DNA of 64,000 nt from Bradyrhizobium sp. 164 (GCF_023073715.1 NZ_JADPKA010000095.1:186001-250000), one strand, 5' to 3'; shown: positions 1 to 8,659, counted from the first letter of the stretch. Notes: a model not told the origin generated them from the sequence alone. A program made the numbers and translations.

Positions 1-230
1 AAATCGATGAACGCCACGAACCAGAATTTCGGGGCCACGATCAGGATCAGCGGCAATGCAACCGCAAGGTGAACGAGGCAGTGCACCAAAAGCGGTAGGG
101 CCCAGCCGTGCTTCTGGTCCTTGCCCTGCGCCATCCAGGCGGTCTGGAGGACGAAATCGGCGATGATGTGCTTGAAGGTGAGCAGCAGCATCCAGCCAAT
201 GAGCGCTTCAACCGGAACCGCCGATGACAT
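1..230 (-). CDS. DUF3307 family membrane protein (3' end outside window)
   Basis: The reverse strand reads from an ATG at 230 with no stop before the window edge, giving 76 residues. Near residue 22 is a His-x-x-x-Asp-Phe-x-Leu-Gln pattern followed by Thr-Ala-Trp-Met, which I associate with DUF3307 proteins. Hydrophobic stretches follow, and a second His-Cys-Leu-Val-His cluster lies near residue 50, so this looks like an integral membrane protein. The function of the family is unknown to me. The call rests on the N-terminal third only. Confidence 0.6.
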   Translation of the reverse strand, partial: MSSAVPVEALIGWMLLLTFKHIIADFVLQTAWMAQGKDQKHGWALPLLVHCLVHLAVALPLILIVAPKFWFVAFID

Positions 231-594
231 GGGTGGAAACGACAAGCTGACGCCCTTCATTGACGTGACAAGAAAAATTGGAGCGTTCAGCGCAACTTCT
301 TCTTGGACCGGTCAAACGGCCGGGACCTCTGATTTATGACATCTCCCGCGGCGGAATGCAGCCGGGGGGAACCGGAAAATCGTCAACTGTGGCTAACTGG
401 TGATAGATGACCAATCGCCGCGGTGGCGCCGGGTAAGGTTACCTACGGCTCGAAATTTGCATTCCGCGACCTTGGCGCTATCATTGGCGGTAGAGAAATA
501 CGTTCTTTTTTCAGGCGTTTACGAATTACAGGCGCCCGCTGCGCTTCCCGTCCACGCGCCGCCGCCAGCCAAAGAATAAGGCCGGAGTGCTGCC
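231..594. other. Intergenic region, no gene seen
   Basis: These 364 bases separate two divergent genes. Short frames on either strand show no family pattern and no good ribosome site. A GGAG-containing ribosome site immediately precedes the ATG at 595. Promoters for both neighbours must lie here, but I cannot place them. Confidence 0.5.
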
Positions 595-2040
595 ATGAGT
601 GCTGAAGGCCCCACCGCATCACCGATCGAGCCGCTGCCCCGGCGCCCCAAAGTGATCAAGACCAACCAGCAGCAGGTCTTCCTCTACGTCGTGCTGACTC
701 TGCTGCTGTCGCTTGCCACCGTCTGGGCCGGCCGCACGTTGGTGCACAATTCGGAAACGCTGACCTTTGCCGTCGGCGGCCCCAACAGCGACGAGGCGCT
801 GTTCGCGGCCAAGCTCGCCGCTCTCCTGAAGAACAACGCCTCGCGCTTTCGGATCAAGATTGTCAACAATGCGGACAACGGCAAGGCAATCGCGCAGTTC
901 GATCGCAAGCAGGCCGACCTCGCCGTGTTGCGCACGGACGCGAAAGTGCCGCTGCGGGCGCGCACGCTTGCGATCCTCGAGCACGATCTCGTGCTCCTGC
1001 TTGGTCCCGGCAACAAGAAGATCAAGTCGCTCGCCGAGTTGAAAAAGAAGAAGGTCGCGGTCCTCGCCGAGAACGAATCCTCGCTCGCCTTCGTCCGCAG
1101 TGTTCTCGACGTCCCCGACGGCCCCGATGCCACGAAAATCCAGATGGCGCCGCAGGGCGCAACGCTCGACAAGCTGTTTGCCCCGACAAATGGCTTTGGC
1201 GCGGTGATTGCCATCGTCCACGCCTCCAGAGCTGTCAGGGACAAGTCCTATGAGCAGGTCGCCAAGCGCGGCGGCTTCACGCTCAACGCGATCGACGAGG
1301 CCAAGGCGCTGGCGCGCAAATTCCCGGGCATTTCCGACGAGACGCTGACAGCGGGCACGTTGTCGGCGTCCCCGCAAATTCCCGAGGACGATCTCGATAC
1401 CATCGGGCTCGAATGGCTCCTGGTCGCACAATCCAGGATGTCGCCGACCACCGCAGGCGAGCTCGCGCGCATCGTCTACGAGAACAAATCCGCGCTCGGG
1501 CTCGAGAACGGCTTCGCCACCAGGATAGAGCCGGCCTCTGTCGAGAAGGACGCCTTCGTGATCGCGCATCGGGGCGCCGCCGATTACATCAACGACGACA
1601 CCAAGTCGTTCATGGATAAGTACAGCGACCTGATGTATCTGGGCGCCGGCGCGCTCAGCATCATCGGCTCGATCTTCGCTGCGATCTACGCCAAGATCAC
1701 GAGGATCGCGCCGGAGAAGGCCAGCGAGCTCTCCACCGCCATTCTCGACATCGGCGAGCGGATCGAGCACGCCCATTCGCTGGATCAGCTCGAGTGCCTC
1801 CAGGACGAGTTGGAGAGCATCTTGCGCGGGGCCGTCATTGGACTCAGAGATGGTACGATTAGCACCGACGGGCTCGATACCTTCAAGCTGGGCTATGAGC
1901 TCGTCCGCGACGAGATCGGGATGCGCCGCGACTATCTGAAACGTCATGCGAGCGAGAATGAACAGGCCGCCCGCGATGCCGGCTCGCCCCAGCACGACGA
2001 CAGCAATGTCGTGGTGGTCAAGACTGCCCAGAGCGCCTGA
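595..2040 (+). CDS. Membrane-anchored TAXI-family solute-binding protein
   Basis: A protein of 481 residues. The N-terminus is cytoplasmic and basic, followed by one hydrophobic helix (about 29-46). The central part resembles TAXI-type TRAP solute-binding domains: a Val-Gly-Gly-Pro segment that could contact ligand, then a lobe with KSLAELKKKKVAVL, equivalent to the 'DLKGKSLSVG' element of the TAXI protein at 43085-44032. A second hydrophobic helix lies near 350-370, followed by a charged tail of about 110 residues. Ordinary TAXI proteins are about 320 residues, periplasmic, and sit beside a TRAP permease. This one is anchored at both ends and has no permease nearby, so a sensory or scaffold role is possible. 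Confidence 0.7.
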   Translation: MSAEGPTASPIEPLPRRPKVIKTNQQQVFLYVVLTLLLSLATVWAGRTLVHNSETLTFAVGGPNSDEALFAAKLAALLKNNASRFRIKIVNNADNGKAIAQFDRKQADLAVLRTDAKVPLRARTLAILEHDLVLLLGPGNKKIKSLAELKKKKVAVLAENESSLAFVRSVLDVPDGPDATKIQMAPQGATLDKLFAPTNGFGAVIAIVHASRAVRDKSYEQVAKRGGFTLNAIDEAKALARKFPGISDETLTAGTLSASPQIPEDDLDTIGLEWLLVAQSRMSPTTAGELARIVYENKSALGLENGFATRIEPASVEKDAFVIAHRGAADYINDDTKSFMDKYSDLMYLGAGALSIIGSIFAAIYAKITRIAPEKASELSTAILDIGERIEHAHSLDQLECLQDELESILRGAVIGLRDGTISTDGLDTFKLGYELVRDEIGMRRDYLKRHASENEQAARDAGSPQHDDSNVVVVKTAQSA

Positions 2041-2163
2041 TCCGCGGGTTTGATGCCCTCAGCTCGGGCTGACGGACGTCTTGCCCGGGAGTCGACGGCC
2101 GGAACTCAGGAACCGTCACCAGCCACAACCGTTGGCTCCCGGATTGCAACCGGAGAACGCGCC

Positions 2164-2382
2164 ATGCGTACACTCCTCGTCATCTTCCTGCTGGGAATGC
2201 TGGCGGCGGTTGGCTATTTCGCCTATTCCGCCATGGCGGTCGAAGGCGAGCCGATCCCGACGGAAGGCTATTGGGCCCTCGCGCTGGGGGCTGGATTTTC
2301 CGTCGTCGTCGGCGTTGGCCTGATGGTGCTGCTGTTTTTCAGCAGCCGCCGCGGCTACGACGAGCCACCGCATTTCAGGTAG
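2164..2382 (+). CDS. Small two-helix membrane protein, unknown function
   Basis: Seventy-two residues made almost entirely of two hydrophobic helices (about 2-25 and 37-60), joined by a short polar loop with Glu-Gly-Glu-Pro, and ending in an Arg-Arg-Gly-Tyr tail. I chose the ATG at 2164 because a GGAG lies 9 bases upstream; an in-frame upstream start at 2050 would add an implausible polar leader. It follows the TAXI protein by 123 bases on the same strand and may share its transcript. I do not recognise the family. Confidence 0.65.
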   Translation: MRTLLVIFLLGMLAAVGYFAYSAMAVEGEPIPTEGYWALALGAGFSVVVGVGLMVLLFFSSRRGYDEPPHFR

Positions 2383-2542
2383 CGTCTCGGCCTGGCGCTC
2401 CGCCAGGCACCTTACCCGCCTTCACTGTCCGCCCCCGACGACGCTGCGGCCCGAGGCCGTCGTTGACGGCCTAGGCCCGGGCGGGCACTTTGGCCCTGAA
2501 GTCCCAGCCGGGACCACGAGCCAGAACCGAGCCGCCTTCCCC

Positions 2543-3652
2543 ATGTCCAAGCCGCTGATCTCCGCTCTGGCCCAGTTTGCGGCCGCCACGGCCGGCCGCA
2601 ACATGACCAAGGCGGCCTATGTGGCCGTCGGCGTTGGCGTGCTCAGCATGGTGCTGCTGACGGACAATCCGGCTTATGAGGCGTCGCGCCGCTGGGTCGA
2701 TATCCTGCTGTGGGCCTGCCTCCTCTATTTCGTATTCGAATGGCTGGTCCGGCTGCGCCATATGACGCGGCAGGGGCGGCTTTCGCTCTACATGTCGTCC
2801 TCGGCCGGCATCGTCGACGCGGTCGGAGCGCTGGCCGTGCCGACTGCGCTGGTTCTCGGCGTCGAGCCGAAGACCGCATGGCTGCTCAGCGTGCTCTGGG
2901 TGCTGAAGGTGGTGCCGGGCATTCCGGGCTTGCGACAGCTGCGCCGCGTGCTGGTGCTGGAATCGGGACCGCTGATCAGCGTGCTCGTGATCTTCTTGAT
3001 GGTGATCTTCCTCGCCTCGGTCGCCGAATATTTCCTGGAAAGGGACGTGCAGCCGCAGACGTTTGGCAGCGTCCCTGCCGCGCTATGGTGGGCCGTCGCC
3101 ACACTGACGACGACGGGCTATGGCGACGTCGTGCCGATCACTCCGCTCGGACGCATGGTGGCGGCGCTGGTGATGATCTCCGGCCTCGGCGTGTTCGGGC
3201 TGTGGACCGGTATTCTGGCGACCGGCTTTGCCGCGGAGACCAGGCGCGACAATTTCCTCAAGACCTGGGAAGCCGTCAGCAAGGTGCCGTTCTTCGCGGC
3301 GCTCGGGCCTGCGGCCATCGCCGACGTCACCCACATGCTGCGTACCATGGAGCTGCCAGCACGCACCATAGTCATCCGCAAGGACACGCAAGGCGACTGC
3401 ATATATTTCATCGCCGCCGGCGAGGTCGAGGTCGACCTGCCCGGCAAGAAGGTGCAGCTCGGCGAGGGCGCCTTCTTCGGTGAGATGGCGCTGCTCGGCA
3501 ACAACAGGCGCGGCGCCAATGTCTCGACCACGAAAGTGTCGCGGCTGTTGGTGCTCGACCTCGTCGATTTCCGCGTGCTGATGGCGCGACATCCCGAGCT
3601 CGCCGAAACCATCGACGCCGAGGCGAAGCGGCGCGCGCTCGAAAACACATGA
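2543..3652 (+). CDS. Cyclic-nucleotide-gated potassium channel (MloK1-like)
   Basis: A protein of 369 residues, close to the 355 of Mesorhizobium MloK1. About five or six hydrophobic segments come first, including an S4-like piece with RQLRR near 131-135. A pore loop carries the filter TTTGYGD at about 189-195. A C-terminal cyclic-nucleotide-binding domain (about 245-360) has the phosphate-binding cassette Phe-Phe-Gly-Glu-Met-Ala-Leu-Leu and Arg-Arg-Gly-Ala. The protein is expected to be a homotetrameric inner-membrane K+ channel opened by cAMP. The next gene starts 12 bases after its stop, suggesting co-transcription. A class III cyclase-like protein is encoded 10.6 kb away at 14248-17304, but no direct link is shown. 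Confidence 0.88.
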   Translation: MSKPLISALAQFAAATAGRNMTKAAYVAVGVGVLSMVLLTDNPAYEASRRWVDILLWACLLYFVFEWLVRLRHMTRQGRLSLYMSSSAGIVDAVGALAVPTALVLGVEPKTAWLLSVLWVLKVVPGIPGLRQLRRVLVLESGPLISVLVIFLMVIFLASVAEYFLERDVQPQTFGSVPAALWWAVATLTTTGYGDVVPITPLGRMVAALVMISGLGVFGLWTGILATGFAAETRRDNFLKTWEAVSKVPFFAALGPAAIADVTHMLRTMELPARTIVIRKDTQGDCIYFIAAGEVEVDLPGKKVQLGEGAFFGEMALLGNNRRGANVSTTKVSRLLVLDLVDFRVLMARHPELAETIDAEAKRRALENT

Positions 3653-3664
3653 ATGGAGACAAGA

Positions 3665-4447
3665 ATGTCGGACGCAGCCGACGCGACCAGCCCCGTGCTC
3701 GAAATCACTGGCGCACGCGCCACCATCCGCCTCAACAGACCAAAGCATCTCAACCGGCTCCAGGCGGAGGATCTTGGCGAACTGGTCAAATTGTTCGACC
3801 GGATCGAGAGCGATCCTGATATCCGCGTGCTGGTGCTCACCGGCACCGGGCGCGCCTTCTCCGCGGGCTACGATCTCAACTCGGTGGCGGAACGCGCTGT
3901 CAGCGCCCAGGAGCAGCAGAGCGCGGGCTCGGCGTTCGAGGCGGTCGTCAATCGGCTCGAGGATTTGGGCGTACCGACGATCTGCCGGCTCAACGGCGGC
4001 GTCTATGGCGGCTCGACCGACCTCGCGCTGGCCTGCGATTTCCGCATCGGCGTCGACACCGCCGAGATGTTCATGCCGGCGGCGCGGCTCGGGCTGCATT
4101 ATTACCCGAGCGGCATCAAGCGCTACGTGACCCGGCTCGGCGCCGATAATGCCAAGAAACTGTTTCTGACCGCGCAGAAGATCAGCGCTCCCGAAATGCT
4201 GCGCATCGGCTATCTCACTGCCGTGGAGCCGCTGGAATTCCTGGACGAGGAGGTCGACAGGCTCGCCACTATCCTCGCCGGCAACGCGCCGCAGGCGATG
4301 CGCGGCATGAAGCGCGCCATCAACGAATTCGCTCGCGGGGAGCTGGACGAAGCCGCCGCCGACCAGCGTCACCGCGACAGTATGCGCGGCGACGAGATCA
4401 AGGAAGGCATCAAGGCGTTCGCGGAGAAGCGGCCGCCGCGGTTTTGA
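3665..4447 (+). CDS. Enoyl-CoA hydratase/isomerase-like (crotonase superfamily) protein
   Basis: A crotonase-fold protein of 260 residues. I used the ATG at 3665, because GGAG lies 6 bases upstream; an ATG at 3653 touches the preceding stop and has no such site. The first oxyanion-hole segment FSAGYDL is at about 65-71 and the second, GGVYGGSTDL, at about 111-120. At the two positions that hold catalytic Glu in classical enoyl-CoA hydratase, this protein appears to have Asp119 and an Ala near 139. It is therefore unlikely to be a standard beta-oxidation hydratase. An isomerase, hydrolase or decarboxylase activity, or an unknown CoA substrate, is more likely. Confidence 0.8.
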   Translation: MSDAADATSPVLEITGARATIRLNRPKHLNRLQAEDLGELVKLFDRIESDPDIRVLVLTGTGRAFSAGYDLNSVAERAVSAQEQQSAGSAFEAVVNRLEDLGVPTICRLNGGVYGGSTDLALACDFRIGVDTAEMFMPAARLGLHYYPSGIKRYVTRLGADNAKKLFLTAQKISAPEMLRIGYLTAVEPLEFLDEEVDRLATILAGNAPQAMRGMKRAINEFARGELDEAAADQRHRDSMRGDEIKEGIKAFAEKRPPRF

Positions 4448-4520
4448 GAGCTTGTGGGGGACGATGCCGCCACATATTGCATTGTCGTCCCGACCAGCGC
4501 GCCTCGGGCGCGCGACCCTA

Positions 4521-5165
4521 TCATCCTCCAGCGGCCGCCGCATGCTGCGCGGCCATCTCCTCATCCGCCGCATTGATGCGCTGGAACGCAGGCCGCGATG
4601 TCATGCGCTCGGCATAGCGGACGAAAACGTCCTTCTTCGGCACGATACCGAACATCATGGTCCAGCTTAACGCGACGCCCCACAGCACGTCCGCCGCCGT
4701 CATGCGCTCGCCGAGCAGATACGGCCCCTTCGCCAGCTGCGCCTCGAGCGCGCCCAGCATGGTGTCGTAATCGGCATAGGGCGATTGCGTGATCGGCGCC
4801 GGCTCGCGCTGCATGAACTTGTCGATGAGGGCCGGCTCGAAGGATGAGCCGTAATAGGCAATCCAGCGCAGGTAAGGCCCGCGCAGCGGATCGTTCAACG
4901 CGGGCGTCAGCCCCGCCTGCGGGAAGAGATCGGCGAGATAGATGGTGATCGCGACCTGCTCGGTCACAAGCGCCTCGCCGTGGCGGACCGCGGGCACCTT
5001 GCCGAGCGGGTTGATGGCGAGATAGGCGGGCTTGCGCTGCTCGCCGGCTTTCATGTTGAGGACATGGAGATCATAGGGCGCGCCCAACTCCTCCAGCAAC
5101 ACCCGCGTGCCGGTGGCGCGGCTCTGGGGCGAATAGTACAGCGTGATGCGGTTCGCATCGGTCAT
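4521..5165 (-). CDS. Glutathione S-transferase family protein
   Basis: A protein of 214 residues with a thioredoxin-fold N-domain. It starts ITLYYSPQSRATGTRVLLEE, followed by the glutathione-site elements Asn-Pro-Leu-Gly-Lys-Val-Pro-Ala and Val-Thr-Glu-Gln-Val-Ala (the usual Glu-Ser pair becomes Glu-Gln). The all-helical C-domain carries a Thr-Ala-Ala-Asp-Val-Leu-Trp N-capping motif near 170. It should be a soluble cytoplasmic conjugation or isomerisation enzyme. It is transcribed divergently from the WYL regulator at 5255, across a strong palindrome, and is probably that regulator's target. The substrate is unknown. Confidence 0.88.
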   Translation of the reverse strand: MTDANRITLYYSPQSRATGTRVLLEELGAPYDLHVLNMKAGEQRKPAYLAINPLGKVPAVRHGEALVTEQVAITIYLADLFPQAGLTPALNDPLRGPYLRWIAYYGSSFEPALIDKFMQREPAPITQSPYADYDTMLGALEAQLAKGPYLLGERMTAADVLWGVALSWTMMFGIVPKKDVFVRYAERMTSRPAFQRINAADEEMAAQHAAAAGG

Positions 5166-5211
5166 GGCGGGTCTCCCATCTGGCCTTTTGGCTATAGCGC
5201 AGCTTGTAGCG

Positions 5212-5244
5212 GATCATACCTGACATCTTGTGTCAGGTATGATC
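5212..5244. promoter_or_regulatory. Operator palindrome between GST and WYL regulator genes
   Basis: This is a perfect inverted repeat: left arm GATCATACCTGACA at 5212-5225, spacer TCTTG, right arm TGTCAGGTATGATC at 5231-5244. It lies 47 bases upstream of the GST start and 10 bases before the regulator's ATG, ending next to the AAGGA ribosome site. It is therefore placed to control both genes and to autoregulate. YafY-type HTH-WYL regulators usually bind such sites next to their own gene. Confidence 0.8.
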
Positions 5245-5254
5245 TAAGGAGATC

Positions 5255-6235
5255 ATGCGCGCGAGCCGGATGTTGTCGATCCTCACCACCCTCCAGGCCA
5301 AGGGGCAGGTCACCGCGCCCGAGCTCGCGGAAGCCTGCGAGGTGTCGGTGCGCACGATCTATCGCGACATCGATGCGCTCGCCGCGTCCGGCGTGCCTGT
5401 CTACGCCGACCGCGGCGCGGAGGGCGGCTATCGCCTGCTTGACGGCTATCGCGTGCGGCTGAACGGACTGTCGCAAAGCGAGGCAGGCGCGCTGTTCCTG
5501 GCGGGATTGCCGGGCCCGGCCGCGGCGCTGGGGTTCGACGCCGCGATGATCGCCGCGCAGAACAAGTTGATGGCGGCGCTGCCCGCGAATCTGCGCGACG
5601 ACGCCGGGCGGATGCAGGAGCGATTTCACCTGGACGCGCCGGGCTGGTTCGGCGAGGCCGAAGACCCAAAGCATCTGCGCGCCATCGCTGGCGCAGCGTT
5701 GCGGGGGACGCTGATCAAGATCCGCTACCAAAGCTGGCGCGCAGAGAAGCAACGCCGCGTCGCTCCGCTCGGCCTCGTGCTGAAGGGCGGCAGCTGGTAT
5801 CTCGCAGGGCAAGTCGACGGCAATGTGCGCACCTATCGCATCGCGCGGGTGCTCGACTGCACGGCGCTCGACGATCGCTTCGATCGTCCCGCCGGGTTCG
5901 ATCTCGCTTCCTACTGGCAGGCCGCGACACTTCGTCTCGAGGCCGAGATGCACCCCAATGTGGCGATTGTCCGGCTGTCGCCATTCGGCGTCAAGCTGCT
6001 GGACGCGTTGAGCCAGCCTTACGTCAAGGCACGCACGCAGCTTGAAGAGACCGCCGACGCAGACGGCTGGCGCATCGCCAAGGTCCCGATCGGCAAGACG
6101 TCATGGCATGCCGCGGCCGAACTGCTGCGGTTGGGCCCCGAGGCCGAAGTGCTGGAGCCCGCCGATCTCCGCGACAAGATGATGGAGCTGACGCAGGCGA
6201 TGGCCGCACGCTATCGCCTGGCGCGGAAAGCCTGA
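5255..6235 (+). CDS. YafY-type transcriptional regulator with HTH and WYL domains
   Basis: A protein of 326 residues. The N-terminal winged helix (about 1-60) contains the recognition segment VSVRTIYRDIDAL and a wing with GAEGGYRL. The WYL domain starts near 145 and has the signature Ser-Trp-Tyr-Leu-Ala-Gly, followed by a Tyr-Arg-Ile-Ala-Arg-Val strand. A C-terminal extension domain ends near 320. Such proteins are DNA-binding regulators whose WYL domain senses a ligand, either a nucleic acid or a small molecule. The ribosome site AAGGA is directly downstream of the palindrome at 5212-5244, so the protein probably controls itself and the divergent GST gene. Confidence 0.9.
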   Translation: MRASRMLSILTTLQAKGQVTAPELAEACEVSVRTIYRDIDALAASGVPVYADRGAEGGYRLLDGYRVRLNGLSQSEAGALFLAGLPGPAAALGFDAAMIAAQNKLMAALPANLRDDAGRMQERFHLDAPGWFGEAEDPKHLRAIAGAALRGTLIKIRYQSWRAEKQRRVAPLGLVLKGGSWYLAGQVDGNVRTYRIARVLDCTALDDRFDRPAGFDLASYWQAATLRLEAEMHPNVAIVRLSPFGVKLLDALSQPYVKARTQLEETADADGWRIAKVPIGKTSWHAAAELLRLGPEAEVLEPADLRDKMMELTQAMAARYRLARKA

Positions 6236-6370
6236 CGGCGGCACATTTGCCGCGGCCCACGAAACAATCCTGAAACACGATTCTGAGCCAACGCCATGAA
6301 CGCAATCGCGTCTCGGTCCGACCGAGATGCAGGGACACAACAATGGCACTGCGCCAAATGGAGAATGAAG

Positions 6371-6619
6371 ATGTTTCGTAAGCTTGCACTTGGTCTGATC
6401 GCTGCCGGCTCGCTCGGCGTTGCCGCGCTCGCTCCCACCGCCGCCTCGGCCGGCGGCTTCCATCACCACTGGGGTCATCACCATTGGGGTCCCGGCTGGG
6501 GCTTTGGCGGCGTCTACGTCAACACCGGCGTCAGCAACTGCTACCAAGAGCGCCTCGTCCAGACCCGTCACGGCCTGCGCGTGCGCGTCGTGAATGTCTG
6601 CGCCTACGGGATCTACTGA
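6371..6619 (+). CDS. Small secreted His/Gly/Trp-rich protein
   Basis: About 82 residues from the ATG at 6371, which has GGAG 8 bases upstream; an ATG at 6365 is a close alternative. A clean Sec signal peptide (MFRKLALGLIAAGSLGVAAL...) ends at an Ala-Ser-Ala site. A short segment follows with repeated His-His-Trp-Gly, then a core with two Cys residues (NCYQE, NVCAYG) that could form a disulfide. Metal binding through the His cluster is plausible but unproven. The protein at 51928-52248 has a similar design. A strong terminator follows at 6640. Confidence 0.7.
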   Translation: MFRKLALGLIAAGSLGVAALAPTAASAGGFHHHWGHHHWGPGWGFGGVYVNTGVSNCYQERLVQTRHGLRVRVVNVCAYGIY

Positions 6620-6639
6620 TACCTCGCATCGTCGACAGA

Positions 6640-6670
6640 GCCCCGATCGCTCCGCGATCGGGGCCTTTGC
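6640..6670 (+). terminator. Rho-independent terminator
   Basis: An 11-bp perfect stem, GCCCCGATCGC and GCGATCGGGGC, with a TCC loop, is followed by TTT. It lies 20 bases after the stop of the small secreted protein and just before the convergent desaturase gene. Confidence 0.8.
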
Positions 6671-6680
6671 GTTGAGCTAG

Positions 6681-7628
6681 CTAGCCAACCTGCCGCTGCC
6701 GGCGAAACCAGGCCCAGGTCTCGCGCGTCGTTCTGATGTAGCCGCGGCCGCGATGGACAATCTCGCCATCGACGATCTCGTTCAGCTTCGGCAGCGCATG
6801 AAAGGGGATCGAGGGATAGGCGTGATGCTCGACATGATAGGGCATGTTCCACGCGAACCATTTGACGATCGCGCCGGTATAGGTCGTGCGGGTATTCTGG
6901 AAGGCGCTGCGGGTGCGGTCGCAGCCAGTATGCTCGGCGTAGAGATAGGGCCGCAGGAAGAACTGCCCGATTACGAGTGGGACGATCCAGACCCAGAGCA
7001 GCATGGCCGACGAGAGCCACAGCGACAGCGCAAACAACATCGCGTAGAGCGCGACATAGGCGCGCGCCTCGGCCATGATGATGGAGCGCTTGCTCTCGGG
7101 GATCCACGGCACGACGACCTTGCCGGTGATGGCATGGCCGAGCATCAGCCATAGCCGGCCGGCGACCTGAAGCAGGCCGCTATAGGCGATCGCGAGCTGG
7201 GTGTCGGATTTCGGCTTCACGCCGACAATCAGCTCGGGGTCCTTGTCCGGATCCTGGGTGTAGCGGTGGTGATCCCAGTGGAACAGGCAATAATATTCGT
7301 AAGGCAATCCAATGATGAAAGCCGAGAGATAGCCAATTGCGAGATTGAGGCCGCGGCTTTTGAAAGCGGTCTTGTGCGCTGTCTCGTGCACCGCCATGAA
7401 CAGGAAGGCAACGACATAGCCCTGCACAGCCATCAACGGCAGCGCCCAAAGCACGCCATGGCGCGAGGCGACCATCCAGATCAGCATGCCCACCAGCACG
7501 ATCGCGCCATAATGGCCGAGGCTCTGCGCCGCGCCCCTGAGGTCGGAGCGGACCGACAATTGGCGCAGCATCGCCGATGTCAGCGGCTTCAAGCGATGGC
7601 CGGGTTCTGAAACAATTGTGTCAGCCAT
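6681..7628 (-). CDS. Membrane fatty acid desaturase family protein
   Basis: A protein of 315 residues with four or more hydrophobic helices and the three His boxes of membrane di-iron desaturases and hydroxylases: HETAH near 95, HWDHH near 120, and HVEHH near 265. It should be an inner-membrane enzyme that inserts a double bond or hydroxyl group into a lipid or carotenoid using O2. The substrate cannot be told from sequence. It starts 14 bases downstream of the MetX-like hydrolase gene on the same strand, so the two are almost certainly an operon controlled from the palindrome at 8752-8778. Confidence 0.88.
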   Translation of the reverse strand: MADTIVSEPGHRLKPLTSAMLRQLSVRSDLRGAAQSLGHYGAIVLVGMLIWMVASRHGVLWALPLMAVQGYVVAFLFMAVHETAHKTAFKSRGLNLAIGYLSAFIIGLPYEYYCLFHWDHHRYTQDPDKDPELIVGVKPKSDTQLAIAYSGLLQVAGRLWLMLGHAITGKVVVPWIPESKRSIIMAEARAYVALYAMLFALSLWLSSAMLLWVWIVPLVIGQFFLRPYLYAEHTGCDRTRSAFQNTRTTYTGAIVKWFAWNMPYHVEHHAYPSIPFHALPKLNEIVDGEIVHRGRGYIRTTRETWAWFRRQRQVG

Positions 7629-7642
7629 GTCAGGATGCCTGC

Positions 7643-8659
7643 CTACCTGCTGAGAAGCGCTGCGATCTCGGCCTTGATGAAAGCCTGATCGCGCGGATTG
7701 TTGACGGGGTTGCCGGCGCGATGGCCGTGCAGCGACGGGATCGGATGCAACACCGCAGATTTCGCGCTGGTCAACCGGCCGAGCTCATCTTCGTTGTCGC
7801 GGACGTCGAAATAGCGATCGGTCGCACCCGGCATCAGCAACATATGGGCCTTGATCGCGCCGAGCGCGCGGCCGAAATCGCCACCGAATGCGGCGCAGCG
7901 GCTGACGTCGCCATTCTGCCAGATCTCGATCTGCGCCAGGAGATCGTTGGCGTCGCGTCGCGCAAAGGCGGCATCCCAGCCACGCACGAGATAATCTTCG
8001 AGCGAGGTGAAACCGGTGTCGCGCCAAATCTCGTCGCGATAGAAGCCGTGCGACATCGCCCAGCCGGCATAGACACGTCCCATCGCGCGGTAGCCGGCGA
8101 CGGGCTTCTCGACGAAGCGGCCATCGCGGAAGGCGGGATCGGCGGTCAGGGCGGCCTTCACGCTTTCGAGAAAGACATGATTATAGGGCGCGCAGCGCGC
8201 GCTGCCGCAGACGATCGCTGCGCGCTCCACCATATCAGGGTGTAGCGCCGCCCAATGATAGGCCTGCATACCGCCCATCGACCAGCCATAGACCAGCGTG
8301 AGCTTCGAGATGCCGAAACATTCGGTGAGCAGCCGGTGCTGGACCGAGATCGCGTCGTGATAGGTGACCTTCGGGAACGGCGCGGCGGTATTCGACGGCG
8401 ATGAGGACAGGCCGTTGCCGAACAGGTTCGGTATGATGATGAAGTAGCGCGTCGGATCGAGCACGCCGTCGGGCCCGATCAGCCATTCGGTGTCGACGTG
8501 CTGCGCGCTGAAAGAGGTCGGATAGAGGATGACGTTGTCCCTGGCCGGGCTCAGCGTTCCATAAGTCTTGTAGGCGAGCTTCAGCCCGGGAAAGACGGTG
8601 CCGGACTGGAGCGTGACGTCGCCGGCCTCGAATATCCCGTAGTCGCTCTCTGCCGTCAT
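7643..8659 (-). CDS. MetX-like alpha/beta hydrolase (homoserine O-acetyltransferase family)
   Basis: A protein of 338 residues with the MetX-type fold. The nucleophile elbow Gly-Trp-Ser-Met-Gly-Gly-Met-Gln lies near 130, a later Asp sits in Gly-Ala-Thr-Asp-Arg near 287, and a His is in SLHGHRAGNP near 315. The N-terminus (TLQSGTVFPGLKLAYKTYG) also matches the family. True MetX acetylates homoserine for methionine synthesis, but many members have other acyl-transfer or hydrolase roles. No methionine gene is nearby and the partner is a lipid desaturase, so an acyl-lipid role is a reasonable inference. I do not assign metX. Confidence 0.8.
   Translation of the reverse strand: MTAESDYGIFEAGDVTLQSGTVFPGLKLAYKTYGTLSPARDNVILYPTSFSAQHVDTEWLIGPDGVLDPTRYFIIIPNLFGNGLSSSPSNTAAPFPKVTYHDAISVQHRLLTECFGISKLTLVYGWSMGGMQAYHWAALHPDMVERAAIVCGSARCAPYNHVFLESVKAALTADPAFRDGRFVEKPVAGYRAMGRVYAGWAMSHGFYRDEIWRDTGFTSLEDYLVRGWDAAFARRDANDLLAQIEIWQNGDVSRCAAFGGDFGRALGAIKAHMLLMPGATDRYFDVRDNEDELGRLTSAKSAVLHPIPSLHGHRAGNPVNNPRDQAFIKAEIAALLSR

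Noticed and set aside
7643-8659. Naming the MetX-like gene metX
   Set aside because: The fold fits, but there is no methionine gene nearby and a desaturase partner argues for another substrate.
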